Below are positions 1 to 7,510 of a stretch of DNA of 64,000 nucleotides, piece after piece (within the stretch, counting starts at the first letter, position 1; every line of letters starts with the position of its first letter). The DNA is from an uncultured Porphyromonadaceae bacterium. Its GTDB lineage: Bacteria > Bacteroidota > Bacteroidia > Bacteroidales > Muribaculaceae. The notes beneath the pieces are model-generated. The model had not been told where the DNA came from. It made no database searches and saw nothing but the letters and a program-made list of their open reading frames with translations. A program made the translations under genes and the position numbers. The stretch spans positions 1-64,000 of the forward strand of contig CAMWNH010000003.1 of assembly GCA_947175605.1 (NCBI GenBank). Direction: 5' to 3'.

Positions 1-44
1 CTGAGCGCGCTGTTCTTACGGGAAGCGGGGTAAGTATGTTACTG

Positions 45-74
45 CAAATTTACAGTTTTTTTTGAAACGACAAA
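45..74 (-). promoter_or_regulatory. Bacteroidota-type promoter reading out of the window
   Basis: On the minus strand TTTG (74-71) is followed after 18 bases by TAAATTTG (52-45), a full match to the Bacteroidota -7 form TAnnTTTG. Transcription would start near 38 and run left, off the window. In this phylum hpf is often followed by a tRNA cluster and tuf, so a fresh promoter after the hpf terminator would fit. That downstream content is inference. Confidence 0.5.
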
Positions 75-116
75 ATAATCATTAGATATTAAACATTTTC
101 CTGTTTTCAAATCACC

Positions 117-155
117 GACGGCACGCCCCGGAAGTTTTTTCCGATGCGTGCCGTC
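117..155 (-). terminator. Hairpin terminator after hpf
   Basis: GACGGCACG (117-125) pairs with CGTGCCGTC (147-155) in a perfect 9-bp stem, and the loop can pair further. It lies 27 bases beyond the hpf stop codon. The plus-strand side is followed by TTTATC, so it may work in both directions. Confidence 0.65.
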
Positions 156-182
156 TTTATCATGATGGTAATATAGCAGTTT

Positions 183-476
183 TTACTTCTTGAACTTTTC
201 AAGCTGGCGTTCTATGGCCTCGAGAGCCTTGTCGTAAGCCTCCTCGAAGCTGTCGGCTGTCTTCGTGCCCACGGTCTCGTCCACGCCGGGAGCTGTGACC
301 GTCACCACAACCTCCTTGTTGTTTGCAGTTTCAGGCTTCACAACCTTGAGAATTACATCCACGGTGGAAACAGCCGGGAAATGGCGGCCGAGGCGTTCGG
401 CCTTCTTATTGATGTGGTCGGTGAGACGCTGTGCGATCTCGAAATTCACAGCCTGGATTCGTACGTCCATAATCAT
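183..476 (-). CDS. hpf: Ribosome hibernation-promoting factor, HPF/RaiA family (short form)
   Basis: A 97-residue protein of the short HPF/YfiA type, which binds the decoding centre of idle ribosomes and protects them in stationary phase. The family pattern is clear: an opening MDVRIQAVNFEI strand, a lysine-rich helix (DHINKKAERLGRHF), a beta-sheet with VDVILKV, and a final basic helix (SFEEAYDKALEAIERQLEKF). The track ORF starts at 545, but the residues before MIMDVRIQ have no family resemblance and overlap xerC, so I place the start at the ATG at 476 (a second ATG at 470 is equally possible). It is 13 bases after xerC and is the last gene of the pyrE-led operon. It lacks the C-terminal dimerisation domain of long HPF. 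Confidence 0.9.
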   Translation of the reverse strand: MIMDVRIQAVNFEIAQRLTDHINKKAERLGRHFPAVSTVDVILKVVKPETANNKEVVVTVTAPGVDETVGTKTADSFEEAYDKALEAIERQLEKFKK

Positions 477-489
477 TCGTATTAAGGGG

Positions 490-1455
490 TTAGTATTCAG
501 TATCCTGCGCGCAGCCGTCGTCGGCAAGAGGATGAGCCCGCGCATAATTTTCCTTTATTTCTTTGACAGACAAGTGTGTGTAGCGTTGCGTCGTAGCCAG
601 AGAACTGTGCCCCAGCAACTGCTGCACAGCTGCCATGTCCGCGCCATGGTTCAGCATGTCGGTGGCGAAAGAATGCCGCAGCACGTGGGGCGACCGTTTC
701 GCCGTGCTCACGCGGGCCTCCGAGAGAGCCTTATGCACCGTCCGGTAGACAAGCCCGTAGTAGAGCGGCGATCCGTCGGGACGAATGAAGAAGGCGCCGC
801 CATGAGCGGCAATGCCGAACGTTTCGGCCATCTCCCGACGCGCATGGCGGTAGCTCTCCACCGCCTCGAGCATCTCCGGCCCCAATGGAATCTTTCTTTC
901 CTTATTACGCTTGCCCAGCACCTTTAGTTCACAACGGTCGCAATCCACATCCGCATCCTTCAGGCCCACCAGCTCCGCGGCACGCATCCCCGTAGAGTAG
1001 AGCATCAACACTATCAGATTATCTCGCAACGAGATAAAGTGCTCCACCGTGTCACGCGGAATGCCGGCAGCCTGCTCGCGGGCGGCGAGGTCGAAGAGCG
1101 CCTGCGACTGACTCTCAGGCACAAACGACGGCAGGGGCTTGGGAGCGCGCGGAGCCTTCACTCCACGCGCTGGATTCTGTTCACAAACACCGGTGCGCAG
1201 TCCGAAAGCATAGAACGATCGCAGACTTTGAAGCCTACGGGCCAACGTGACGGACGACAGCCCCTCGGCAGCCTGCTCGGCAATCCACGCGCGCACATCG
1301 GCCTGCGACGCAAGTGCAGGATCAGCATCCGCCACGCCGCTCTCCTTTATCAGAAAGGCACGAAAAGCCTCGAGATCGCGGCTGTAAGCCCTGACCGTGT
1401 GAGGCGATGCGCCCTTTTCGCTGCGCAGATAACTAAGAAAAGCGGCAAATGGCAT
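490..1455 (-). CDS. Tyrosine recombinase of the XerC/XerD type
   Basis: A 321-residue site-specific recombinase. The N-terminal SAM-like core-binding domain spans about 1-95 and the catalytic domain about 120-300. All catalytic residues are visible: R158 (TGMRAAEL), K182 in the beta-hairpin (LGKRNKER), H257 and R260 (HVLRHSFATD), H283 (LLGHSSL) and the nucleophile Y292 (TTQRYTHL). Length and motifs match housekeeping Xer proteins that resolve chromosome dimers at dif, not phage or transposon integrases, and no att sites or cargo lie nearby. Its place directly before hpf also fits a chromosomal housekeeping gene. I cannot separate XerC from XerD by eye. Confidence 0.9.
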   Translation of the reverse strand: MPFAAFLSYLRSEKGASPHTVRAYSRDLEAFRAFLIKESGVADADPALASQADVRAWIAEQAAEGLSSVTLARRLQSLRSFYAFGLRTGVCEQNPARGVKAPRAPKPLPSFVPESQSQALFDLAAREQAAGIPRDTVEHFISLRDNLIVLMLYSTGMRAAELVGLKDADVDCDRCELKVLGKRNKERKIPLGPEMLEAVESYRHARREMAETFGIAAHGGAFFIRPDGSPLYYGLVYRTVHKALSEARVSTAKRSPHVLRHSFATDMLNHGADMAAVQQLLGHSSLATTQRYTHLSVKEIKENYARAHPLADDGCAQDTEY

Positions 1456-1507
1456 ACCGCGAAGTTAACAACACCGCCCCACAATTCCAAATTTTACCAC
1501 AAAAAAT

Positions 1508-2260
1508 TCACTCCAGCTCGATTTCCACCGGGCAGTGGTCGCTGCCGGCGATCTGCGGGTGGATGCGGGCCTCGCGGATACGGGGCATAAGCCGCTCCGA
1601 CACGATAAAGTAGTCGATACGCCAGCCCACGTTCTTCTCGCGCGCACGGCCCCGATAGCTCCACCAGGAGTAGGCTCCCGCCTCATCGGGGTGCAGACGG
1701 CGGAATGTATCGGCAAAACCCTCCGACAGCAGACGGCTCATACAGCCGCGCTCCTCGTCCGTGAAACCCGCATTCCGGCGGTTCGTCTTGGGATTGGCGA
1801 GGTCTATCTCTTCATGTGCCACATTCAGGTCGCCGCAGATTATCACCGGCTTCTGCGCGTCAAGCTCCTTGACGAAATTCAAGAACGCCGCCTCCCACTG
1901 CATACGGTAGTCCAGACGCGCAAGCTCGCTCTGCGAGTTGGGCGTATACACGCACACCAGATAAAACTCCGGATACTCCAGACAGGTTATACGGCCTTCG
2001 CGGTCGTGTTCCTCCACGCCCAGTCCCCTGCGCACACTCAGAGGCTTATGACGCGTATAGATTGCCGTGCCCGAATAGCCCTTGCGCTCGGCATAGCTCC
2101 AGTACGACTCATAGCCCTCGAACCGGAGATCTATCTGCCCCTCCTGCAGTTTCGTTTCCTGCAGACAGAAGAAGTCCGCTCCCAAGTTGTTGAATATCTC
2201 GGCAAAGCCCTTGCCGGCTACAGCCCGCAGGCCGTTTACGTTCCAAGAAATAAAGCGCAT
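1508..2260 (-). CDS. xth: Exodeoxyribonuclease III / AP endonuclease
   Basis: A 250-residue enzyme of the exonuclease III family, which cuts DNA at abasic sites in base excision repair and removes 3' blocking groups. Every family block is present: NVNGLRAV at the start, metal-binding E35 in QETKLQ, D144 and N146 in CGDLNVAH, the DYFIVSERL block, and D241-H242 in GSDHCPV. Length is normal for the family. It begins one base after the MBOAT gene ends and is 52 bases ahead of xerC, so it is probably co-transcribed with both. Confidence 0.94.
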   Translation of the reverse strand: MRFISWNVNGLRAVAGKGFAEIFNNLGADFFCLQETKLQEGQIDLRFEGYESYWSYAERKGYSGTAIYTRHKPLSVRRGLGVEEHDREGRITCLEYPEFYLVCVYTPNSQSELARLDYRMQWEAAFLNFVKELDAQKPVIICGDLNVAHEEIDLANPKTNRRNAGFTDEERGCMSRLLSEGFADTFRRLHPDEAGAYSWWSYRGRAREKNVGWRIDYFIVSERLMPRIREARIHPQIAGSDHCPVEIELE

Positions 2261-2261
2261 A

Positions 2262-3731
2262 TCAGAATTGGAAATATATGAACGGGGCCACGTCCTCGCC
2301 CTGAAGCTGGAGCACGGCCTGAACTATGATTACAAAAATAAGAAACTTCACCCAGAGCCTCGAGCGCACGAAAGCCTCACCCGCACGCATACGCCAGTCC
2401 GACGGCAGCGCATGCGCCGAGATTATCAGCACCATGAGCGCAAGCCACAGCATACGCGCCGACGCGAAGGCCGACACACCCGCCATCCCGGGCCACTCGC
2501 CTACGAAAACCTGACGCAGCACAAGCCACGAGTCGCCCCAGCTGTCCGCCCGGAAGAATACCCACAGGCAGGCCACGAAAACCATCGTCACAAGCCACGA
2601 CAAGGCCCGCACGGGCCACACGTCGCTCCACGCGCCCAAATGCGGCTTGGCAGCCTTGTGAACGGCCAGGCCCGCGCCATGCATACCGCCCCAGAACACG
2701 AACTTCCATGCCGCCCCGTGCCAAAGGCCCCCGACGAGCATCGTGGCCATATTGTTGACGTAGGTACGCGCCGTGCCCTTGCGGTTGCCCCCCAGAGGGA
2801 TATACACATAATCGCGCAGCCAGGTCGAGAGCGAAATATGCCATCTGCGCCAGAAGTCCGTGAGGTTCTGCGACTTGTATGGAAAGTTGAAATTTTCATT
2901 TAACCTGAACCCCATCACCAGGGCCAGACCGATAGCCATATCCGAATATCCCGAGAAATCGCAGTATATCTGCATTGTATAACCTATTATCCCCATCAGC
3001 GTCTCGAAGGCATTATATCCCGTCGGACTCTGGAATATCAGATCGTTGTACTGTGCTATATAGTCGGCCACGATAGCCTTCTTCACCACCCCCACAAGCA
3101 CGAGCCAGAACCCGTAGTAAAGATCGTGGCGCGAGGCCGGACGGTGCTCGGCTATCTGCCCCAGAAAATCCTTGGCACGCACGATCGGGCCCGCCACAAG
3201 CGCAGGGAAGAAACTGAGGAAGAACGCATAGTCCAGCCAGCGGCGCGTGGGCGCTATCGTACCCTTGTACACATCGATGATATAGCTCACACTCTGGAAC
3301 GTATAGAACGATATTCCCACGGGCAGCACAAGCTCCAGCGGTTGGAAATTGCTTCCCACTATAGCCGAGAGGTTCATCATGAAGAAGTTGGCATACTTGA
3401 AATAGCCCAGTATCCCCAACGAAAAGACGAGCGACACCCCAACACACGCCCTGCGCATAGCCCGCGAGCTGCTGCGCGCGATCACTTGCGAAAGACCCCA
3501 GTCCACCACCGATGTCGCCGCAAGAAGCCCCACGAAAAGCCCGCTGCTCTTATAGTAGAAGAACAGGCTGAACAGCAGCACGAACGCAAGCATCATCGTG
3601 CGGTTACGTCGAGTCGACAGCAGAGCATAAAGCGGCAGAAACAGCAGGAACAGAGCCCAGAACGTGCCGCTGGAAAACAGCATGGGCTCGCCCTCATGAT
3701 AGCCGAAAAGAAGATCTAAAACGTGCTGCAT
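2262..3731 (-). CDS. MBOAT-family O-acyltransferase (AlgI/DltB/PatA-like)
   Basis: A 489-residue polytopic membrane protein. The block DFWRRWHISLSTWLRDYVYI (around H298) and the GGLWHGAAWKF block with the catalytic H338 are signatures of the AlgI branch of membrane-bound O-acyltransferases. These pass acyl groups, usually acetyl, across the inner membrane for transfer to a periplasmic glycan. The next gene upstream encodes an SGNH hydrolase with an N-terminal membrane anchor; such pairs act together in O-acetylation of alginate, peptidoglycan or other surface sugars, as with PatA/PatB. The substrate here cannot be read from sequence. The gene is 20 bases after the SGNH gene. Confidence 0.9.
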   Translation of the reverse strand: MQHVLDLLFGYHEGEPMLFSSGTFWALFLLFLPLYALLSTRRNRTMMLAFVLLFSLFFYYKSSGLFVGLLAATSVVDWGLSQVIARSSSRAMRRACVGVSLVFSLGILGYFKYANFFMMNLSAIVGSNFQPLELVLPVGISFYTFQSVSYIIDVYKGTIAPTRRWLDYAFFLSFFPALVAGPIVRAKDFLGQIAEHRPASRHDLYYGFWLVLVGVVKKAIVADYIAQYNDLIFQSPTGYNAFETLMGIIGYTMQIYCDFSGYSDMAIGLALVMGFRLNENFNFPYKSQNLTDFWRRWHISLSTWLRDYVYIPLGGNRKGTARTYVNNMATMLVGGLWHGAAWKFVFWGGMHGAGLAVHKAAKPHLGAWSDVWPVRALSWLVTMVFVACLWVFFRADSWGDSWLVLRQVFVGEWPGMAGVSAFASARMLWLALMVLIISAHALPSDWRMRAGEAFVRSRLWVKFLIFVIIVQAVLQLQGEDVAPFIYFQF

Positions 3732-3751
3732 GACCTCGGTTCGCGTTGCCT

Positions 3752-4552
3752 TTACTCGTTAGGGTTGCGCAGCTTGATAATTATCTGCCCCGGAGCCTTG
3801 GCCGGAAGCGGCTTCTGAGGCACTTCCATCCGGATAGGATGCGCGCAATTGTGTGGCATCCAGCGCATCACCGAATCAAGCCACTCCACAGCCGACGCTG
3901 CCGTCGGGTGCGCACCGTCCTTCTTGCGCTCGAACTCCATGCCGTTGCTCAGAAAGAAACATCCCGGAGCGCTTTTAGATGCGATCACATCGTTGATGCC
4001 CGTATCGGGCTTCCAGTTGGGCGGACCGATCCACACATACGGAGTCCGGCCAAGACTCTCCAATATTCGTTCCACCGCCGGGCCGCACTTCTCAGCCGGC
4101 TTGCTCACAAACAACTCGTTAGCCCCCAGACAGATAAACACATAAGTAGGCTTGTACTGCGCCAGTATGCCCCGCAGGAACTCCGTGCCCTGCGCGCCCC
4201 ACTTGCTCGTCGACGAACTGTACCAGCGGTACGAGACGAGTTTGTGTCCGTTCTGCAGACAGTAGTCGGCCATGCGCGGCGAAAGACCGTCCAGCATAGA
4301 ATCGCCGATAAAAAGAATAGTCTGCGAGGTCGTGTCCGTCGGCACATCCTTCACCTTCGCCTCCTCGGCTATCTCCTCCACATGCTCCGGAACTTCCGCC
4401 ACAGCCTCGCGGCCTCCGAACACAGCCTTGGCAAAACCGGCCGACCGCAGTTCATAATCCTCCGTGAGAGCTATTCCGTCGAACACCGACAGCACAAAAA
4501 ACAGGGCAAAGCCCCCTGCCAGAATCAGCCACAGCTCCCTATAGTGACGCAT
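3752..4552 (-). CDS. Membrane-anchored SGNH-fold hydrolase, probable O-acetylation partner
   Basis: A 266-residue protein with one N-terminal membrane segment (about 7-24) and a periplasmic SGNH domain. Block I is FIGDSMLDG with nucleophile S85, block III is LGANEL (G143, N145), and block V is DGAHPT with D212 and H215, so the catalytic set looks complete. A low-complexity, acid-rich stretch (about 48-72) links anchor and domain. The MBOAT gene lies directly downstream, so I infer that this protein transfers or removes acetyl groups on a periplasmic glycan. It could instead be a stand-alone esterase. Confidence 0.82.
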   Translation of the reverse strand: MRHYRELWLILAGGFALFFVLSVFDGIALTEDYELRSAGFAKAVFGGREAVAEVPEHVEEIAEEAKVKDVPTDTTSQTILFIGDSMLDGLSPRMADYCLQNGHKLVSYRWYSSSTSKWGAQGTEFLRGILAQYKPTYVFICLGANELFVSKPAEKCGPAVERILESLGRTPYVWIGPPNWKPDTGINDVIASKSAPGCFFLSNGMEFERKKDGAHPTAASAVEWLDSVMRWMPHNCAHPIRMEVPQKPLPAKAPGQIIIKLRNPNE

Positions 4553-4569
4553 GCCCCCTGTCTCCCCCT

Positions 4570-5070
4570 TCAGTTACTGATTACCATGTACGGCGAAAGC
4601 CCCTGCGTGGCGTGGTAGCGGCGCAATCCGTAGCCATGCTTGGCCGCAGGACCGCTCAGGGGGTGTCCGTAAAGGCTGAACACATCATACGTGCTATGAC
4701 ACTGCGGACACTCGGCCGTAAGAGTCTCCGCATCCACCTTCACGCGCACCGTAGTCTTGCACTCCACGGGGCACGAAAGGTCGTAGACAAGCGTCTGTCC
4801 GTTCACATCCTGAAGCACCAGAAGACCGCCGTAGCCAGTACGGTCGAGGGCCGTAAAAGGATACCCTGCCGGCACACGCTCCCCGTTGTTCAGAATGAAG
4901 CGACGCGAATCCACTGCCCCCCCGGGGCCCCAGGCATTCCAGTCGGCCACCGACTGAAACACGAGATGCACCGGCATCGCCGGCACACGCGTGTCATCGA
5001 GATTGTCGCAGGACACAGCCGTGATGCACAGGGCACACAGCAAGGCCTTCAGGAGAGAGCTTATTTTCAT
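4570..5070 (-). CDS. Rieske-like lipoprotein with four-cysteine site
   Basis: A 166-residue lipoprotein. I start it at the ATG at 5070 because that gives a signal peptide and lipobox ending in C21 (TAVSC), followed by acidic residues (CDNLDD) of the kind linked to surface export in Bacteroidota. The second half resembles a Rieske fold: CPVEC (C100, C104), then CPQCHSTYD (C121, C124, H125), then GHPLSGPA. A true Rieske site is CxH and CxxH; here the first motif has no histidine and there are four cysteines, so it may hold zinc or no cluster at all. It overlaps no neighbour once the start is corrected. Function unknown. Confidence 0.75.
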   Translation of the reverse strand: MKISSLLKALLCALCITAVSCDNLDDTRVPAMPVHLVFQSVADWNAWGPGGAVDSRRFILNNGERVPAGYPFTALDRTGYGGLLVLQDVNGQTLVYDLSCPVECKTTVRVKVDAETLTAECPQCHSTYDVFSLYGHPLSGPAAKHGYGLRRYHATQGLSPYMVISN

Positions 5071-5131
5071 TTTTCGGAGAGATGGAATTTTGGAGCGCCA
5101 GAAGACCGTCCGGCACACCCGGACTGTCCGC

Positions 5132-5545
5132 TCACACAAGTTTCGAGAAGAGCTCGCCAAACTGATCGGCAGCCTTCTGCATGGTCGGACCGATGAGAGG
5201 CTTCAGCATCATGGGAACCTCAACGTCCACAGCGCCCGTCACCTCCGTTTCCTCGGCGGCCAGAGGCTTGAAGTCTATTTCAAGCTTCATCGGCACCGGC
5301 GAACCTTCGGCTTCAAGCACCACGCGTTCGGGTGTACGCTCCACGGCGCGGAGTTTAACGGCGCCAACCTGCGGGGTCGTAATGGTGATGACATCCTTCG
5401 TGAACGACACGTCGCCGACCTTGGCGCGTTCTTCGGCGGGCATAGATGCGAGAGCCTGCTCCAACACGGAAAAATCAGAAAACTTTTCGGCCACTGCTGA
5501 CGCAGGACGGCCCACGGTCACAGGTTTTGAACTGTAGCGTGCCAT
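5132..5545 (-). CDS. SRPBCC/START-like small protein
   Basis: A 137-residue protein that looks like the SRPBCC (START/polyketide-cyclase-like) fold: an opening strand (MARYSSKPVTV), two short helices, a run of strands including KLRAVERTPERVVLEA and MKLEIDFKPL, and a long C-terminal helix (LIGPTMQKAADQFGELFSKL). Such proteins bind small hydrophobic ligands, but no ligand can be named. The track ORF starts at 5653 inside pyrE; the ATG at 5545 leaves a 13-base gap to pyrE and matches the fold start. It has no signal peptide, so is cytosolic. Confidence 0.75.
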   Translation of the reverse strand: MARYSSKPVTVGRPASAVAEKFSDFSVLEQALASMPAEERAKVGDVSFTKDVITITTPQVGAVKLRAVERTPERVVLEAEGSPVPMKLEIDFKPLAAEETEVTGAVDVEVPMMLKPLIGPTMQKAADQFGELFSKLV

Positions 5546-5558
5546 ATCTTGTTGATAA

Positions 5559-6197
5559 TTATCGTTTAGGCGACCACGCGGCAGGATCCTTACGCCATTC
5601 CTGGAGCGTGGAGATGTAATTTTCAGTGATGTAGTTTGTCTCGAGAGCCACATCCAGCATGGTGTCGTAGTTGCTAAGTGTCAGAAGCTTCACATTTGCC
5701 TCCTCGAAATTCTTCTCCGCTACAGGGAAACCGTAGGAGAAAAGGGCAACCATGCCCACGACCTCGCAACCGGCGGCGCGGATAGCCTCGACAGCCTTGA
5801 GCGAGCTCTTGCCCGTGGACACGAGGTCCTCGACAACTACCACCTTCTGACCCGGTTTGAGATTGCCTTCGATGAGGTTCTCAAGGCCGTGATCCTTAGG
5901 CGTCGAGCGCACATAGACGTAGGGAAGATGCAGCTCATCAGCCACGAGAGCGCCCTGGGCGATAGCTCCTGTGGCCACACCGGCCACGGCATCTGCTTCC
6001 GCGAAATTCTCCATAACCAGGCGCGACAGCTCAAGCTTGATGAAGGTGCGCACTTCGGGATACGACAGTGTCTTGCGGTTGTCCGTATAGATGGGCGAAT
6101 TCCAGCCCGATGCCCATGTGAACGGATTGGCGGGCTGAAGTTTTACGGCACTGATTTTGAGAAGCTTCTCTGCCAGAAGGCGTGCTACAGATTTCAT
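5559..6197 (-). CDS. pyrE: Orotate phosphoribosyltransferase
   Basis: A 212-residue enzyme that joins orotate to PRPP to make orotidine 5'-monophosphate in pyrimidine synthesis. The PRPP-binding motif VVVVEDLVSTGKSS lies at 119-132, and the orotate-side motifs FTWASGWNSPIYTDNR and the flexible loop RSTPKDHG are present. The start is the ATG at 6197, not the track start at 6245, because the extra residues are basic and would run into the -7 element of the promoter. It is first in an eight-gene operon ending with hpf, with its own clear promoter at 6243-6274. Confidence 0.95.
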   Translation of the reverse strand: MKSVARLLAEKLLKISAVKLQPANPFTWASGWNSPIYTDNRKTLSYPEVRTFIKLELSRLVMENFAEADAVAGVATGAIAQGALVADELHLPYVYVRSTPKDHGLENLIEGNLKPGQKVVVVEDLVSTGKSSLKAVEAIRAAGCEVVGMVALFSYGFPVAEKNFEEANVKLLTLSNYDTMLDVALETNYITENYISTLQEWRKDPAAWSPKR

Positions 6198-6242
6198 AAG
6201 GTTCGTCTTTTTACTTAGAATTGTGCGTATTCTTTTAAGCTG

Positions 6243-6274
6243 CAAAGATACACACTTTTCAAGCCAAATCCAAA
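6243..6274 (-). promoter_or_regulatory. Promoter of the pyrE-hpf operon
   Basis: Minus strand TTTG (6274-6271), 20 bases, then TATCTTTG (6250-6243), a perfect Bacteroidota-type promoter. The start of transcription would be about 40 bases before the pyrE ATG. It faces the plus-strand promoter at 6320-6353, so the 197-base gap holds two divergent promoters. Confidence 0.75.
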
Positions 6275-6319
6275 TAAATTTTCACTTTCCGCTCGCCGAT
6301 GCCTTATCTCGACGCATGA

Positions 6320-6353
6320 GTTGCAGACGATTGGATTTTTTTTCATATCTTTG
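6320..6353 (+). promoter_or_regulatory. Promoter of the GT4 gene at 6395
   Basis: TTG (6321-6323), 22 bases, then TATCTTTG (6346-6353). The -7 element is perfect; the -33 element is GTTG, slightly off. The predicted leader is about 35 bases. Confidence 0.65.
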
Positions 6354-6394
6354 CCTCACGGCCATGACCCCTGCCATGCCAGCCACCCGCTCTC

Positions 6395-7510
6395 ATGAAA
6401 ACAAAGATTCTGATCATCCATAACTCGATGGACGGAGGTGGAGCCGAACGTGTGCTCGCGTCCATCCTCAACCGCCTCGACCGCAAGCGCTTCTCTATCA
6501 CACTGATGCTCATCTACGGCAGCGGCGTGTTCATGCGAGAGATTCCCGACGACATCGAGACGCTCTGCCTCTACAAAAGTCCATACGGACTGCCCCATCG
6601 CCTTCTCACGCACTTCCGCGGACCGCGCAACCGCTCGCGTCTGCGCCGGGCCGAGCGCCTGCTTGCCGGCCGTCGTTTCGATGCCATCATCTCATTCATG
6701 GAAGGCCCGGCCGTAAAATTGCATCAGATGCTCAGCCACCACGCCGAACGCAACCTCTCCTGGGTGCATACCGATCTGGAAAAATACCGCTGGTATGATT
6801 TCTGGCTCCGGCTCGACGAGGAACGCGACTTCTACCGCAGCGTCCGCAAAATAGCCTTCGTTTCGGAAGACGCACGCAGGGCCTTTCTGCGAGCCTACGA
6901 CACCCCGGCCAAACTCGAGGTAATATATAACCCCGTGGATACCACGGCCATACGCGCACAAGCCGGCGAAGACTCCAAGCCGGACGGCTCGCCTTTCACC
7001 ATCGTACACGTAGGCCGGTTAGTAGCCCCTAAACGCCAGGAACGGCTCATTCAGGCAGCCCGTATTCTCAAGGACCGCGGCTGCCGCTTCCACATGGACA
7101 TAGTCGGACAAGGTCCTAAAGAAAAGGAACTTAAAGCTCTCGCAGCCGAACTGGGAGTCGAAGACCTGATAACCTTCACCGGCTTCATGACCAATCCCTT
7201 CCCGCTCATCCGTCGGGCCGACGTCTTCTGCCTCACATCCGAATCCGAGGGCTTCGGAATGGTCGTCGCCGAGGCCCTCAGCCTCGACACCCCCGTTGTG
7301 TCCACTGCCGTCACAGGGGTCAAGGAAATCCTCTCGCACGGCGGAGGCCTCCTCACTGGCGACACGCCCGAGGAGATCGCCGACGCCCTCGAGTCCCTCA
7401 TCCGCAACCCCGAACGCCTCACGCAGCTGCGCGAACAGACGGACGCCTCAGCCGCACAGTTCGGCATCGAGGCGGTGATGGAGCAAATAGCCCGCTTTAT
7501 CGAAGACTGA
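6395..7510 (+). CDS. Glycosyltransferase family 4
   Basis: A 371-residue GT-B fold enzyme that transfers a sugar from a nucleotide donor to a growing glycan. The N-terminal domain opens with ILIIHNSMDGGGAERV, the glycine-rich acceptor-side loop; the C-terminal domain starts near FTIVHVGRLVAPKRQ, and the EX7E donor motif is ESEGFGMVVAE (E285 to E293). There is no signal or membrane segment, so it acts at the inner face of the membrane. It is a single-gene unit with its own promoter. Its stop codon directly abuts the stop of the convergent flippase gene, which together with the acyltransferase suggests a shared role in a surface glycan. Acceptor and donor unknown. Confidence 0.88.
   Translation: MKTKILIIHNSMDGGGAERVLASILNRLDRKRFSITLMLIYGSGVFMREIPDDIETLCLYKSPYGLPHRLLTHFRGPRNRSRLRRAERLLAGRRFDAIISFMEGPAVKLHQMLSHHAERNLSWVHTDLEKYRWYDFWLRLDEERDFYRSVRKIAFVSEDARRAFLRAYDTPAKLEVIYNPVDTTAIRAQAGEDSKPDGSPFTIVHVGRLVAPKRQERLIQAARILKDRGCRFHMDIVGQGPKEKELKALAAELGVEDLITFTGFMTNPFPLIRRADVFCLTSESEGFGMVVAEALSLDTPVVSTAVTGVKEILSHGGGLLTGDTPEEIADALESLIRNPERLTQLREQTDASAAQFGIEAVMEQIARFIED

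Noticed and set aside
1-33. Open frame ending LFLREAG-stop at the left edge
   Set aside because: Only ten codons, could be chance; the minus-strand promoter at 45-74 would read through it the other way.
490-1455. Tyrosine recombinase as sign of an integrated element
   Set aside because: Length, motifs and its place between xth and hpf point to a housekeeping Xer; no att repeats or mobile cargo are near.
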